A stretch of 60,000 nt of DNA from Owenia fusiformis (lineage: Eukaryota; Annelida; Polychaeta; Sabellida; Oweniidae), in the NCBI GenBank assembly GCA_903813345.2, contig CAIIXF020000010.1:29384828-29444827 (forward strand), written 5' to 3'. The translations under genes were made by a program, and so were the position numbers. Shown in pieces: positions 12,116 through 27,100 of this stretch (position 1 is the first letter of the stretch; each line of letters opens with the position of its first letter). Below the pieces are notes generated by a model. The model was not told where the DNA came from. It worked only from the letters and a program-made list of their open reading frames with translations, and made no database searches.

Positions 12116-15100
12116 TTATGTTACCATTGGTTTTGAGAATGACATCTTCTTCCATGATCTACAACCTGTCCATAGCAGCCTTTCGTCTTTCACTTCATAT
12201 CCTCCTGAAACAATGAACGCGTCAAAATAATATGGTTTATACTAAAACAAAAAGCGAATTTATAACTTATAAAAATTATGACCCATGTAATACATATGCC
12301 CCCTGTTATTATCATGTTATATATGATATATTGTATGATGGAATTTTGAATTGTTTTTCAGACGTGTCTGTCTTGATTGAAATCAAGTGAGAACGCAACA
12401 GATCCAAAATTTATACGAGGCGGTGTTGCATAGAACAGGTCCAAATAACATACTCCTGTCTAAAGATTAATTTTACAAATTCAGAGTTTTAAAGCCACTT
12501 AATCATATGAAAGTCAAATACTTTTGCTCACCCTTTGCGCAATTTGCAATGAGGCTTACGGGAAGTCCAACAATAAGCATCACAATCAGCGCAATCAGCG
12601 TGTACCAAACATATGATACTTTATACCAGTTGAAAATATCTGGCCTAGAAACATAAACATATAAAATGATAACTACAGTAAATGAGTTTTTCTGCTGGGC
12701 TCCAAACATTAAGACATATTAAAATATCGGTGTCAAACTTGCAACTGTATGATTCATCATATGCTATCACATGACAATAAAAACCTGTTGAAAAACAATG
12801 GCTTTTACATCGAATTGAACAAATGATGAAAATTTAGTATCCAGCTTTTCGTGGAATCTACATTCTTCAATGTAGCTTATGATTAGCTTTGTCTTTTTTA
12901 TGTATTTAAATATTCATACTCATCATCCTGTTTTGTATCACCTACGCTAGAGTATGAAGTAGTAATAACCGGGCCCAATGGTGACGTGTTGAAAGAACCT
13001 GTTGATGTTGTGTTGAAAGGATCCACTGATGTTGTGGTGAAATTGGAAATGTTTCCACATCCAGAAATATCAGTTGGTAGATTTTCAAGGCGAATTTTGA
13101 ACATGAGAACTCCAGCATTAATCCAGATTAAGACACCAAGACTTGCTATAAGGCCAGTTGCTACCCCCTATAAATAAAAGAACACCCTGAGGCAATAACC
13201 ATATATCAAATAAACTCAACCCAAGAATGCATCTGAATGTGTATGTATGAATAAGATCATCAGACCACAATAATATATTTAGGTATCTGGTTGATGCACA
13301 TCTATACATTTACCCATGAATTTGCACAAGGAAATAGGATTCCAAATGTGAACATTGCAAAGATAGGTCCGCCTAAGATGCCCAACAGCTTCCATGCTAT
13401 ATTCAGTACTGTTTCTTGCGTTTCCGTTAGTAAAAATGTAACAGCTATTGTGGCAAGTCCGAAGAATATACCTTCAAGTACAAATTCACCGTTGATTTCT
13501 TTGTTTAGTTAACACGAAAATCTCATTTGTTTCCATGATGGCTATTATAATGAAACTGCATTATGATAGCCATTTTGAAAACAACGGTTCTGTTAAAGTA
13601 ATATAGAATGAATTTAAGGCAATTTTAGCAAAAAATATTTCATATCATCTGAAGAACACTGTCTTACCTCGATACTAGGATATATTCAACCCATATAACT
13701 GAAGGATATGGGAGATTTCTCATTTTGAAGTGGGTACATTGAATTTGATTTCACATCGTCCAGTTCGAATTATGCGCACAAGTTGATGACGTCACCAAAG
13801 TATGTTTGTTTACATATTTTCTTGCATATAAAACTTGGGAGAAAATGTGACCTAATTTTGAAAAGAGTAATTTTCGTGTTCTGTACGTAGTGATTACACA
13901 ATGTTTTATTAATTATGTGTTCCTGATATAATAATTATTATTTTGTAAGAAATAGATTGAGTGATTGCTTAGAAAACCGTCAGAAATAAGTGGAACCTAG
14001 AATATGAAACAATTCTCCTAACCTCTAAATTTGAATAGCTCACAGGTCATAGCCTCGTTCTGATTATTAGTCACATGACCTTTGACTAGGGAATCCCCAA
14101 CAATGTGCAAATGTGAGTAAATTTATTCCTGTTGATAACGCTAAATTGTGAAGTCAAAACACAACCAAGGTCAGTAAAAACGATGTTTATATGTACCAAT
14201 GTGCTTTGGGATTCAGATTTTCTTATTCATATATAGGTTGAACTAACATTTCATCCATTCTAAATTACTTTAAGATCAGATTCAAAGCTGTCCCACAGAC
14301 ACATACATTTCACCTGTTTATTGTCTTAAAAACATCAAACCCCAATATAAATAAAACTTACCGAAGCATTTTGTGATATTGGTAGCAAATCTTTCCGAAA
14401 TCGGTTTCTTATGAATAGCTTTATAAATTGGTTTCGTGACGTCTTCTAGAAACACTGCCGCCAATGCATTTTGCCCAGATGACATTGTGCTGAAAAAAAT
14501 AACAACGATAATAACACGGAAGATACGAACTTAAATGGATGATGATAGATGATACTAAATTTCGCCATTGAAAATATTAACTCAATTTGATACAGTTAGT
14601 ATCATTCCAAAATGAAGTTCGCCAATCACTGCTAAAGGTATAGATAAATCTCCATGTTGAGCTTAATCAAGTGAAATGATTCCACAAATATTTTGTCATA
14701 TAACCTTAAAACTATGATTTGAATTAATGCATTCTCCAATTGTCTCTTAAACCTAATTATTCAGACGCTAACAAATACCTGACTTTGCCATTTAGCGTTT
14801 GTTCCATACCTCATTGCAGCTGCTATCACCGTTACAATAAACAGTCCTGACATTCCTCTTAAATGACCGAACAGGTCCACCACTAAATATGCCGGCATCT
14901 GAATTAACAAATGCAAAGCATAAATTGCATCATGTATGTCCAAGAATAACATGGGAAAGTTATGCAGCAATCCATTGAAAATGAATTAACAGTGTCAACA
15001 TTTAATGTAACTTGCTGAACATAAAAAAACTAATGTCAATGTGTTATCCGTGAACAAAATAACTAAAGTCAGTGTGTCTGAGTATTTGTAGTGAGACCGT

Positions 15101-18100
15101 AATCGTGTAACTGGATAGTATCGCTAAATGCAGTTTGGATCGCCGAAAATTGAGAAATAAAATATAGACCACGAACAACAAATTATCTAACAATCGCACA
15201 AACGAACCATTTCAGATGATTTAGCCCAAATTTTGATCACCACTCACTCAATCTCTCAAGTTACCTGATCGACCTTCTCAACTTTTCCGAGTTTGATAGG
15301 ATCACATGAAGCATATGTGGCAAACATCACGATTCCTACCATGATGTTAATTGATCCAAATATGGCTGATAAGATAATATTCAGATACAACACCCTATTA
15401 AGAAAATACAATACAAAGTACATTACTGTCATTAAACGAGCTTACTAGAAAGTAGTACCTAATTCGTTTCCTATCAGTAAAAACGTCGACTCAGCGAAAT
15501 AGGACCCCAGGCTTTAATGATATGGTTGTAAATTGGCGCTAGCAAAGTATTCAAATATTCAGCTGTGCCAACAATTTTTGATCTTCGATTATTCTTATAC
15601 AGAAAAGCGATCAAAAATCCCCAATAAAAGTAAAAGAAAAGTTAGAGAATTAATTACTGTATGCAAGACGTGCATATAATAGGAATTGGATAACACATAA
15701 CAAAGTCCATCCGAAGGTGCTAATTCTTAGGACATTTTCATTTACTTTAAATACTTCCACATACCCTTGACCCCGTATTTTCGTACCCAACGTAAGATAA
15801 CGCTGCACGGAATGCTGGTTAGTCGAGAATGACGCAGCAAGAAAAAAAACCATCCCAATTGTCAGGCCCCACACAGAATGACGCGTTGTAGGATTTGGAT
15901 CCAACCTGAAAAAATAGAAAGTATAAAAGTAATTAAACACACACGGTACTATATTGAATAATACGTACACAAACTCAATACAAACCTTTTGCAAGCAGCG
16001 CCCGAATGAAAAAATGATTTAGTTATAAGCTTGGATAAAAAATATTAAGACATTTTTTGTAAGGATAACCGTTTTTAGTTTTTATTCTATTGACACGGGT
16101 CAACTTGAATTTTTCTTAAGACGCATTTGTTGTATATGCTGAGAGAGCCGAATTCCAAAAACATATTTCAATCGGACCTCATCAGCCAAGCAAAATTTGT
16201 AAAGAAACTAACATTTAAGATATAAAGTCAAAGACACGAACACAACAAGTATTACAGTAAATATTTAGAAAATTACTTACTCATCGAATTCAATCCTGCC
16301 ATGATCAGTTGCTATATTAAAAACTTTATCAATACCACCAAGGTTGATGGACCCTTGTATCACTAAGGCAAGGGATCCACATAAAATAAGGCAAAGTTGT
16401 AACGAATCAGCCCAGAGCACTGCTTTCATACCACCCTGGATTATTAGAAGCCAAGAACAGTTTACAAATTACGTTTATCTCCGTGTATTGCAGTTGGCAT
16501 GGTTAACAAATTTAAGCAAACAGACACAATACAATAAAGTAATACTAATCTAAGCTCTCGCTTGTTTGTGCATCATGAAAATATAAATGCATAAAAACAC
16601 ATCACTCGTGATTTGACTGAAAATGTGGAATACACAAAGGATGATTCTCGGTTTGGAGAACGAAGTTCATCACTCTAATTGAGCGTTATCCCTGCTTCTG
16701 ACCAATTTGATTTTTTTACATAATATAGATTTGAATGTCTTTTTTGAATAGTCTTAAATTAATTTGGGTAATATTTCTAGATTTTCCATCAAAAAATTAC
16801 TAGTGAACCACCCAACGTCGCTTTTATGATTCGTACCACTTTTTTAAATTGATGTATTGCATATTTCCGTGGGTCAATTTGAGAAAAAAGACAAACAAAG
16901 CATACAGGGATATGTCATGAGCATATCATGAAAAAATCCTTTCAATATGTTTTTAAGAAACATTCGAAAATAATTCATTCTTAAATCGTGTCCCATTTTC
17001 GAGATATTCTCTGACATTTTATACACATTCATCCAATAGAGGGCCTCTCAAAAGAGCGACTTCAGATTTTTGGCATTTTACAAGTCATATATAAAATTGA
17101 TTAATCATCTATTAATTAGATGTCACCACTTGCTATGAACTATGCTAGTGGTGAATATAAGCTAGTTAATTGCTGTGAACTGGAGAGGGTGTATTTATAT
17201 CACTTCTATCCTACCACGTGATTACGTGGTCGATGGGGATTTTCTGCTAATAATACACTGAAAACTGCCTGATGAATCATTACAATATATAGTAGAACAC
17301 TTGGAATAAACATGTATGTAAAATCTAGTATAAGCTTACATTCAGAAATATGGAAATAAACAAACGTCCTTCCTTTACAGCTTCACTGTAGCCTGTACTC
17401 CTTTAAAGGGATACATCAATGAGTTAAAAATAAAAAATCGGTGTGGAGAATGGACGGGGAATCGAAACACAATTCAGCGCGTAGGAGGTGAGGAACTTGC
17501 CACAAGATTACGCCTCTTTCTACCTCTCTCTTCCTGATTTAAACCTTAAAATTCGCCCAAGCATCAACGTGGTTATTATAGCTATAAATAACACGTTCAT
17601 TGTTCAACCAATCTACAATAAGCCGTTGATGAGAGATAGTCTAGAGAGATTAAACAACACTTAGAAACACCTTAGAAAAATGGCGCCCGTATATGATTTT
17701 TTGTGTTCTTTTCTGTTTATCAATACAATTTATATTTTGACACGATTGCGATAAAACGTATTCCTAGAAATGTATGGCTAATTACCATAAGCGACTGGTA
17801 AATGTAAAAGTTGTTTGGTTTATCATATAAGAATCTGTAATAAAACTTCGATTGCCAAAATGAAACCATCGATTATGTTCAGTATGTTGCTATATATAAT
17901 AAAAGTTTCCAGTCTTTTTTCAGTTACCATTAAACAGAGTCATTAGTCATTTTGGATTTGCTAGATTGATGATGGCATGGGTTGTTCTTTTTCAATTTCA
18001 GCAATAAGTTAATCCTTTTTTATGGACATATTGCTACCTACAACCTTTGACATCATTTATCTAGACAATAATCAGATTCTTTGATGTACCAAATGATGGC

Positions 18101-21100
18101 AGGATTTATTGGAAAATAAACAACTTTTCATGTCCCCCATGCAGTATCGCTGAGCGTGAATTGATCACTGAAACTACGGATTTTATTTGCCCAAATAGCC
18201 TTGGATAACTGTGGTAACTAAAGTAACTGGAAAATGTAATAACGTTTTCGAACCTTTAGTGACATGAACAAAGGATTTTTAGCTTTTTCGATATAAGCTT
18301 AATTCACAATTTTCAGAAATTCACATCAGTTGATTATGCTTTGCACGCCGCTTAAAAGCGCCATCAAAGCGCCGTTGGTGTGAACTTAGCTTAACAAGTT
18401 ACTTGGGGGAAGGGGAACAAGGGAGGGGAGTTTGGTAGACATTTCCACCAGAATGATGAAAGTATTCATCGATGTCATATCAAATATTTATGTCATATTG
18501 AACATTTATCTCCGCGCTAAAATACCGACGATTGCAAAGGTAGTTTAATCCGGTAGCCGACAGGCGTTTCTTGCATTCGTGAATACAAGCTAGTCCATTT
18601 CACTGTTGAATTGCGTCAGTAAAACCTAATAAATAAGAAATTACAATATCATCATGCAATAATATATGGAAAAATATGTTCCTATTGTACATGAATGACA
18701 TTTGTATATCTTGGATTGCTTCTAGTTTGGCATATAAAGTGTGTGGCCTCTTATATATGGATGCTTCTCTGCCATGTTATTTTCAATAAGATTAACATGG
18801 CTGAAATTCTTCAAATTACAAGAGGTCACAGTCTTATTGCACAAAAAAACGAGAAAATCTGAAATATACAAATGTCATTCATGTACAATATGAATCTACT
18901 TTTCCATATATTATTGCACAATGGTCTCCCGATTTCTTATTTTTGGGGTTCTACTGACGCAATAAAACAGTGAAATGGACTCTAACCTTATATTCGCGAA
19001 TGCAACTAACGCATCTCGGTTACCTGATTAACCCAGTATTCTATGACTAACTCATTTAAATGTGAATGGAATAGTGGCAGGTACTATTCGTATTTACATG
19101 GGTCTCCAGTGAAATAGAAGGTTAATCCGGTAGGCGAAAGGCGTTATTTGCATTCGCAAATATAAGCTAAGACTATGATTTGGGAATGAAAGATTTCATC
19201 TACCGGATTAACATACTTTTCTATGGGCAACTCATTTAAATATTAAAAGTACCTGCCAATATTCCATTCATATTTTAATGAATTGCCCATAAAATAGTAG
19301 GTTAATCCGGCAGCCGACAGGCGTTAGTGGCATTCGCGAATACAAGATCATTTATTTTATAATTTGGGAAATATATATTTTCACAATATTGAAATAGATG
19401 GTGGTTCAAAGTGGAATACATATCATACAAAAGTGTCACAGATATGACTAGCAGGCATATACTTTTAGTATATTAGTCCATTTTTCACCCCTATACATCC
19501 AATAGTGAACCTAGAATTTGTTAAAAGTACGATGTTTTATGGTCGATTTATGATAATAAGGGTTTTCTGAAGTGATTTAACTGGGTTGCCGAAAAAGTTT
19601 GTTTGGGGAAAAAATTATATAGGCTGATTAGGGAGGGGTGCAATCGCTTAACATGGCGTTGACTATTGACTTAGCGTTGGGATACCACCATATACCTGGT
19701 ATGTTACTATGGTAATAGATACCAAAATTTTCCCCAAAGTTATTTTTTGGCAACCCAGCTAAATCACTCCAATAATCCCTAATGATAGTATTTACACAGA
19801 AAAACATCATACTTTTAAATATTCATACGTTCAGAAAATGACAAATGGACTATATGGTCTTTCTTTGCATGACTTCGCAGAACATATCAAAACCCTGGAA
19901 TCCACAGGGTAACAGTAACAGTAAGTACATTTCTAAGTTCATGCTTCAAAGTTGTCAAAGTTGTAAAAGGATAATCCTTTTATGAGTACGAAAGCGTACT
20001 TTTTGTTGAATAGCCTTTCCCAGCTGCTAATCTTGTGAGTGCATCGTGCATTCAACGAATTGTATTCACTTATTAACCAATCAGTGCCAGGAACAAAATG
20101 CACGCTGACTTGTTTTATGAAGCATGCTACATACAAATGTTACGCTTTTGCTCATTTACTTTGCGAACTATTTATATAATATACATTATATATGTTATAT
20201 ACTATTTATATAACATAATGTACATTACCAATTGACTGCAAGATTTGAGTGAACAAGTACCTCGTATTTTTCATTTTTCGATATTTTGTGATTTGTTGGC
20301 TGATGAGTAACTTGATATTTTATGTCTAAATGTATCAAAGTGGTTCATAGTAATAGTTTTATTGTACACCATAAACTGTTAACGTTTTAGAAATAGAACA
20401 CAATATATGATTTGATAATAGGACAATACTTGTAATAATATGTCTTAACTCGGTGGTTTGTTTGTAAGTTTGTTTTTCTAACACCTCAATAACTTACATT
20501 CAATGCGTATCTAATCCTCATAATTTACAAATAAATCAGTTATTAAATGCCCGATTTTCGACAGGTAAAGGTAATATATCAACCCTCGGTCCCCACTGTT
20601 CCTCTTGTAGATATATTATACATGTATAACCTTCTCAGATATATCCTGTATATTAAATACATTAAATAACATATATATGTTAGTCTCAGCCTAGACAGTA
20701 TACATTAATTTTATTGGATAATGCGTATAATTCGAATGAACTTGAAATGAAATTCAACATCCAAAATATGTTAATTTGATCATTCACCGTGTAACTCAAA
20801 GCATATGCATGGCCTATTTGCCTTAAAATACGATTGTGATTATGATTTCTGTTCTCCACAAGTAAAATCTAGAAACATAACAGAGTTAAGTTACACGAAA
20901 TTCAGCTAACTTGAACACGAAGTCTTTCAATTAACTTAAAGTGTCTGATCGATGCTCATGGGGTCAAAATACAGTTTATACACGTTCTAAATGAAGTAAA
21001 TACCACTAACATGTCGAACCAGTAACCGTTCTTGTAAACATTTTTGTAAATGTGAAATTTAATGTTCAAAATCGGGAACACAATTTCAAATCTCTATCAT

Positions 21101-24100
21101 GACATCACGAACAGGACGGGTTTAGAATATGTTGTTGGAGTTCATAATCTCCGAACGTGCTTATAAAGTGTTAGTGTAATTGATTGCAACTGCATTCATT
21201 GAAGTGAGGAATTGATTCAGAGTTGACTACTTTGGAGTCACGTTTTTTCCTCCGATAAACCAAAAAAATAATACCTAAATTAGAGCCTCCGACCCAGCGG
21301 TACGTTTTCACATAGCTAGTCATGCAGAATTACTTTCTGGCCAGTCAGAACACAATATAGAAAATAAACACGCTCAGTTGATAGTATTACCTAACATAAG
21401 GCGTCTAAAATCTTGTAACCAAAAGGCATTGAACCATGAGGTGATTTCGGTAAGTGTTACTCCTTTCTGGCCAATCAGAACACGGTATAACATGAACACT
21501 TTTGAATTTACATTCGAGTTGCATAACGCATTGCCGATAAAAATCCATAACCGGTTCTGTTCGTGACGTCATGTTTTTTCCCGGGAAATCTTATTTTGCC
21601 ACTAATGAATAAATAGAATGAGTTAAGAGTCTGTTGGAATACTATTTTTACTTACCAATATCTGTTTAATCTACTGCAGTGAGAAAAAATAAACAGAAAT
21701 TACCGAATAAGCACTTTAATCGTTGATTCATTTCTATAGGTTTATTAGAATTATTACAACGATCGTTCATCAAACGAGTCCTATATTCAATATCTATTCG
21801 TTGGACCTATTCTTTAAGTGTAACTATATTCTTTAAAAGTATCTGCTTAGTGCTACGTTAACATATATTCATTATTTTTATCCACAAAAGAGTATCAAAC
21901 GTTAATGCACAACTAGCCGAGACATGGCCCCCATCGTCCAGAGTGAAACACAAGGTCCTCATTCTTTAATAATTATATTTCAATTATTTAGTTAAATGCT
22001 TAAATGTTGGAAAATGAGTCGCTGTGACGTCATATCTGGCACAGCAATTTCAGAGTCACTGCAATGAATAGAAACATCACAAGGATCTTAAGACTAAATA
22101 AATAAGCTATTTAGGGATGAATATAACATTCGGTGAAATCCGTGATATCGTTATATCATTCGTTGATCGTCAAAGCTGCGCCCATTCGCTACCCTCATCT
22201 GTGAAACTATCGATATAGAATTGAGTCTCTATTTTCTATTTCAAAACATTTGGATTTACGCGCACAAGAGATGCTATGTAGAGTCCATTTCACTGCTTCA
22301 TTGCGTCAGTAGAACGGCAAAAATAAGAAATTGGGAGACCATTGTGCAATAATATATGGAAAAGTATATTCATAATGTACATGAATGACATTTGTATATT
22401 TCAGATTTTTTAGTTTTTTGTGCAATAAGCCTGTGCCGTCTTGTAATTTGAAGAATTTCAGCCATGCTAATCTTATTGAAAATAACATGGCAGAGAAGCA
22501 TCCAAATATAAGAGGCCACACACTTTATAAGCCAAACTAGAAGCAATCCAAGATATACAAATGTCATTCATGTACAATAGGAATATATTTTTTCATATAT
22601 TATTGCAAAATTATATTTTGATTTCTTATTTTTCAGCTTTTACTGACGCAGTTAAACAGTGAAATGGACTCTAGTAAGCTATTACAAAAATCAAAAAATC
22701 GCCACCAAAATTCCTCAGAGCAGGCAGATATAAGACCAGACTGGGCATACACAAAATGTATTGTATGTGCTCCTTAGGTTGCACTCGGGTGCTATCAAAA
22801 TCGAACACACACAAGTATAAGATACACAGCATCATGATAAACCATGACATCTCATTTCTTCTCAGCCCTGAGATGTTTCAGGTGAAACAGAAAGATGCTA
22901 TGAGTATCAGAATGGATACACAGAGATAATTAAGGGATGAGTGACAAAGGGATGTTAAAAACAGGTGGCTATTTTTTTGTAACTTCCGAATGTAAGAATC
23001 TTTTCATCGATAAAAAGAACATCTTAGATATGTTCTATGTGAGTGTATTTGAAAATGTAGTACATAGCTAGTTCCATCTATAAAGATGTCTGACGACAAA
23101 AAGCTCAATTTTCCTTGATGTCACGGTCAATGGAACTTTAACACGTTAACTAATGTTTTTTATTTTTTTGTTTTAAAGTCACTTATAGCAAACCTAATCT
23201 AACAATTATCTCACGATATGCTTATGACATATTCATGTATACGTCGTTTGTATTTTTTTTAAATCGACCCACGAAAATATGCAATACATCAAGTTAAAAA
23301 AAGTAGTACGAATCATAGAAGCGACGTTGGGTGGTTCACTAGTAATTTTTTATGGAAAATCTAGAAATATTACCCAAATTAATTTATGTCTATTCAAAAG
23401 AAGACATTCAAATCTATATTATGTAAAAAAAATCAAATTTGTCCGAAGCAGGGATAGCGCTCAATTAGAGTGATGAACTTCGTTCTCCAAACCGAGAATC
23501 ATCCTTTGAATAATGACTTACTAGGGATGTGTACACCATGCAGACTAAACCATTAAGTATCACAGTTCCCCAGAAGGGTATTCCACTCACTATAACCGAA
23601 GATGTGTACGCTATTGTAGTATATGCATTTGAGAAAACACTCTAAATTGACAGAGTTTATGCTACTTATACTACCATTAAACGTTTCCCTGCTAACTATT
23701 GAGTGAGGAAAACCAAGTAACTTACCTTGTGAAAGTGTAATCGATGATGCGTACAACTGAATGGATATGAAAACCAACTAAAATGACAGACAGAAAGTAT
23801 TTGTATGAATACATGCACTAATATATCGTCATCACCAAACCTGGTAATAGTAACATACATCATATCATAAATGTAGTTTCGATGTTGCTTGACAAGTTTT
23901 ACGAGATCATGATTGAGTTCGTTTGTACTCGTATATTATGTTTTTGGAAAAAGCTGAATTTACAATAAGACATCTTCGTCATTTAATATTAGTATCTAAC
24001 AAAAATTAGAACTATTAGTCATTTTGTTTGGTATTAAATTATTTTAGGAAGCAAATGTCTGTTATTGGGGAGATTAAGCTGGCGTATAACATTGAAACGC

Positions 24101-27100
24101 CAACTTATACGTATGACCAATCGCCTATACAAATACACCACTCAAATATTTTCCGTTCGCGTTTAGGTTGTGAAAAACATTGCAAGCTTAAACTCCCTAT
24201 TGCTATATGTCACCCGGGTAGATATTCTGCGTTTTAAGACATAACATGGACGATATTTTATTGTGGTATACTTACTATTTGAAATGAATATGTGATTACG
24301 GCCATTGTTGTAACAGTCCTATTGAATCGAAGTTCAAGATACTGAAATAAATTGAAGCTGTCTCAAACATTCAAACTATCTATCCACAATATTTCACATT
24401 TATAAGTTTAATTTCAGTCCAGAGTGAAATTCAAATAATCTAAATAATTTCAGTGCTTCTTTTGTTGAATCTTGTCTCTTAGTATTAGTGTCAAATCATC
24501 AGCATATTGTGTAAGTTGAATTATTTGCTTGTTGATTGTCATTCCTTTCACTTCAATTTTCTTTTTGATCGCTATACTTAGTGTTTCTATTGCATAATGA
24601 AAAGGATTCCAGATAAAGGATCTCCTTGTCACACACCTCTTTCTAACTTAAAAAACTCAGAATGTTCACCGTTATTTGAAAGGCAGCTTTCACTGTTTTT
24701 ATAGATTGTTTTAAAAATGTTTAGAAATGTGTCGCCTTATCCAAATGCTTTGATTGTATCTTCTATAAAATGCCATTCAATGCTATATATGCTTTTTGGA
24801 AAGCAACAAATAGAAAAAGACCTTCTTCATTCTTTTCGTCGCTGTATTTTAATATGTCATTTAATAATCGAACATAAGTTCCAATTAACCTATCTTTTAT
24901 ATATCCTGTTTGGTCTGTACTAATAATCTTATAGAAAATACCTTTTAATCTGCATATACCAGGTCGTTCAATAAGTTCACTGAAAAACGCTCTCATTTCA
25001 AGGATTTTTGATATTTTCTCATTAAATTTTTACACAATGTATACAAAAAACACTTTCTGATTGATTCTTAAAATATCAGCATCTCTTATTTGATTGGTCA
25101 AAAATAAGGGTTACTATGGTAACTTGACGTTTGGGTTGGCGGGGCACTTAATATTCAAGTTTTTGTATCAAAATTTCATGATTAATTGTGTCAAAGGCCT
25201 TGGAAAAATCTAATGTTATGCCAATGCTCGTTTTCCCCAAATCAGTTGATTTTCGAATTTGTTCAATGAAATATAAAATGGCCATGTAGGTAGAATTGAA
25301 TTTCTGAAATCCAAATTGATAAGTAAAAATAACTTCAAAACGTTCTAAAAAACCAGTGAGTTTGGCGTTCATGAGCTTTTCTAACAATTTAGAAAATACC
25401 GATAAAACTGAAATTGGTCTATAGTTAGAAGGATTTGTAGTGACACCTTTTTTAAATACAGGTGTTACTTTGGCCAATTTCAGGGCGTCTGGGAAAATAC
25501 CAGATGTAAAAGATAAGTTAAATATATACAAGAGTGGATCAATTAAAAACTGTCTTGCAGACTTAATAAGTGATGGTAGAATCCCATCAGGTCCAGGCGA
25601 GGAAGATTTTAGAAGACACATTTCTAATTCAAGCTCAGTTTTTGAGGTCTTTTTGAGATAAATAGATGATTGAACTTTTTGACAGCTACAGCTAAAATTA
25701 TATTTCTCGTAGAAGATATAGCTCAGTTGCTTATAAAACAATCATTAGGACTTGGTCGGATTCATGAATAATTGAGAAAAATCGCTATCATTATCCTCCT
25801 AAAATTTGATTGTACCCAGCGGTAAGGTCAAAGAAGAAACAACCATCAGAAAACCTGATGATAGCCAGCAGTAACGCCGAGGAAGAATTGTAAGGCGTTC
25901 GATTGCATATTACTCTAATTGATTATCAGACATGGCCTTTGAATATATGAACATTCCAATACCTCTGTGACATTTAATTAGATATAACTCTTACCTATTT
26001 GTTATTGTATTATGTTTTATAAAACATGAACAATAATTTGTTGTTTGACCCTTTGCGATTATATGGAAAATTCTGGTAATAAAATGCTTTAAATGGTAAG
26101 AAAACTATTATGTTTCGTATCATTAATCACTTAAATATTCCTCACAATTTTGTTGAATGTGCTTGGCTCATATTTGAAAAATCGAACAAAATCTAAAAAA
26201 CAAACTTGCGCAATTGCACTCATTAAATACCGACATCTACAGTAAAATTATAGTATATATTTACATAACGATAATCTATTTTTATTCGTATGCTTAGAAT
26301 AACGGCCTGTGTTAAAAGTTCGAATCAAAATAATTAATTTTTTGACCCCTTGTGATAATAGACATGTTTCGACCCGAAAGCCGGAAGTTTTTTCAGCTAA
26401 TGGTATTTTAAAAGAATCAAGACATATTTTTGATGATTCGTGGAAATTTATGGGCATCCCACGTATACTTTTTTACGAAAACACGTCACTTAAAGCCTTG
26501 AATACACACAGCAATTTTTATTGTCGATCGTAAACAAAGGCATCGTATGGTTGAGTTCGCGAGTTCAGTTCACTATTTTACAGGGCTACATTATTTTTTA
26601 TAAACGCATTATTTCCATAAACAGTCACAATGCCTTTGACTCGCATTCCATGCCTAAAGTGGACTTTGAGTCTAAGAGAACCGTTTGGCAGAATTATTAA
26701 ATTTGAATCGTATAAAGCTAAGCTTAAAATCTTCCTATTATTTCCACATTGTTACAATCGCATTAAGCTGATATTGATAGTCAGAGGTTGAAGATTTGGG
26801 ATACCTTTTGAGAAATAATTTTGAAGAACTTGGTTTTTCGTATGGGCAAAGCAAAGTTCATGTCATAGTTATGACTCATAGCCATATGATCACAAGTATG
26901 TAATCTGATTGGCTCTACTGCTCACCCAAACGGATATGACAAGGTGAGTCTCATTTTTCTGATTTTGAACTTAATATTACGATGTCAGTGGTACTCCGTT
27001 GTACTCCCAAAGAGAGATAAAATGCATTGAAATGGACCTCAGAAATGAATTGAGAAGATAGTAGACTTACCTCAAAACCTGCAAAAATGAGTTGTAACAA

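Noticed and set aside
15650-15764. Downstream extension of the SLC5 exon (VNENVLRISTFGWTLL) as coding sequence
   Set aside because: A good donor (CAAGG|GTATGT) at 15765 joins in phase to the exon at 15265-15394, which supplies the next expected SLC5 helix; the extension is intronic read-through.
23279-23473. Possible small gene near an SLC5 exon
   Set aside because: It lies entirely within one arm of the 16636/23507 inverted repeat and is not open in the other arm.
16636-23507. Polinton/Maverick-like giant element
   Set aside because: Only 6.9 kb, with no polymerase, integrase, ATPase or capsid-like frame between the arms.
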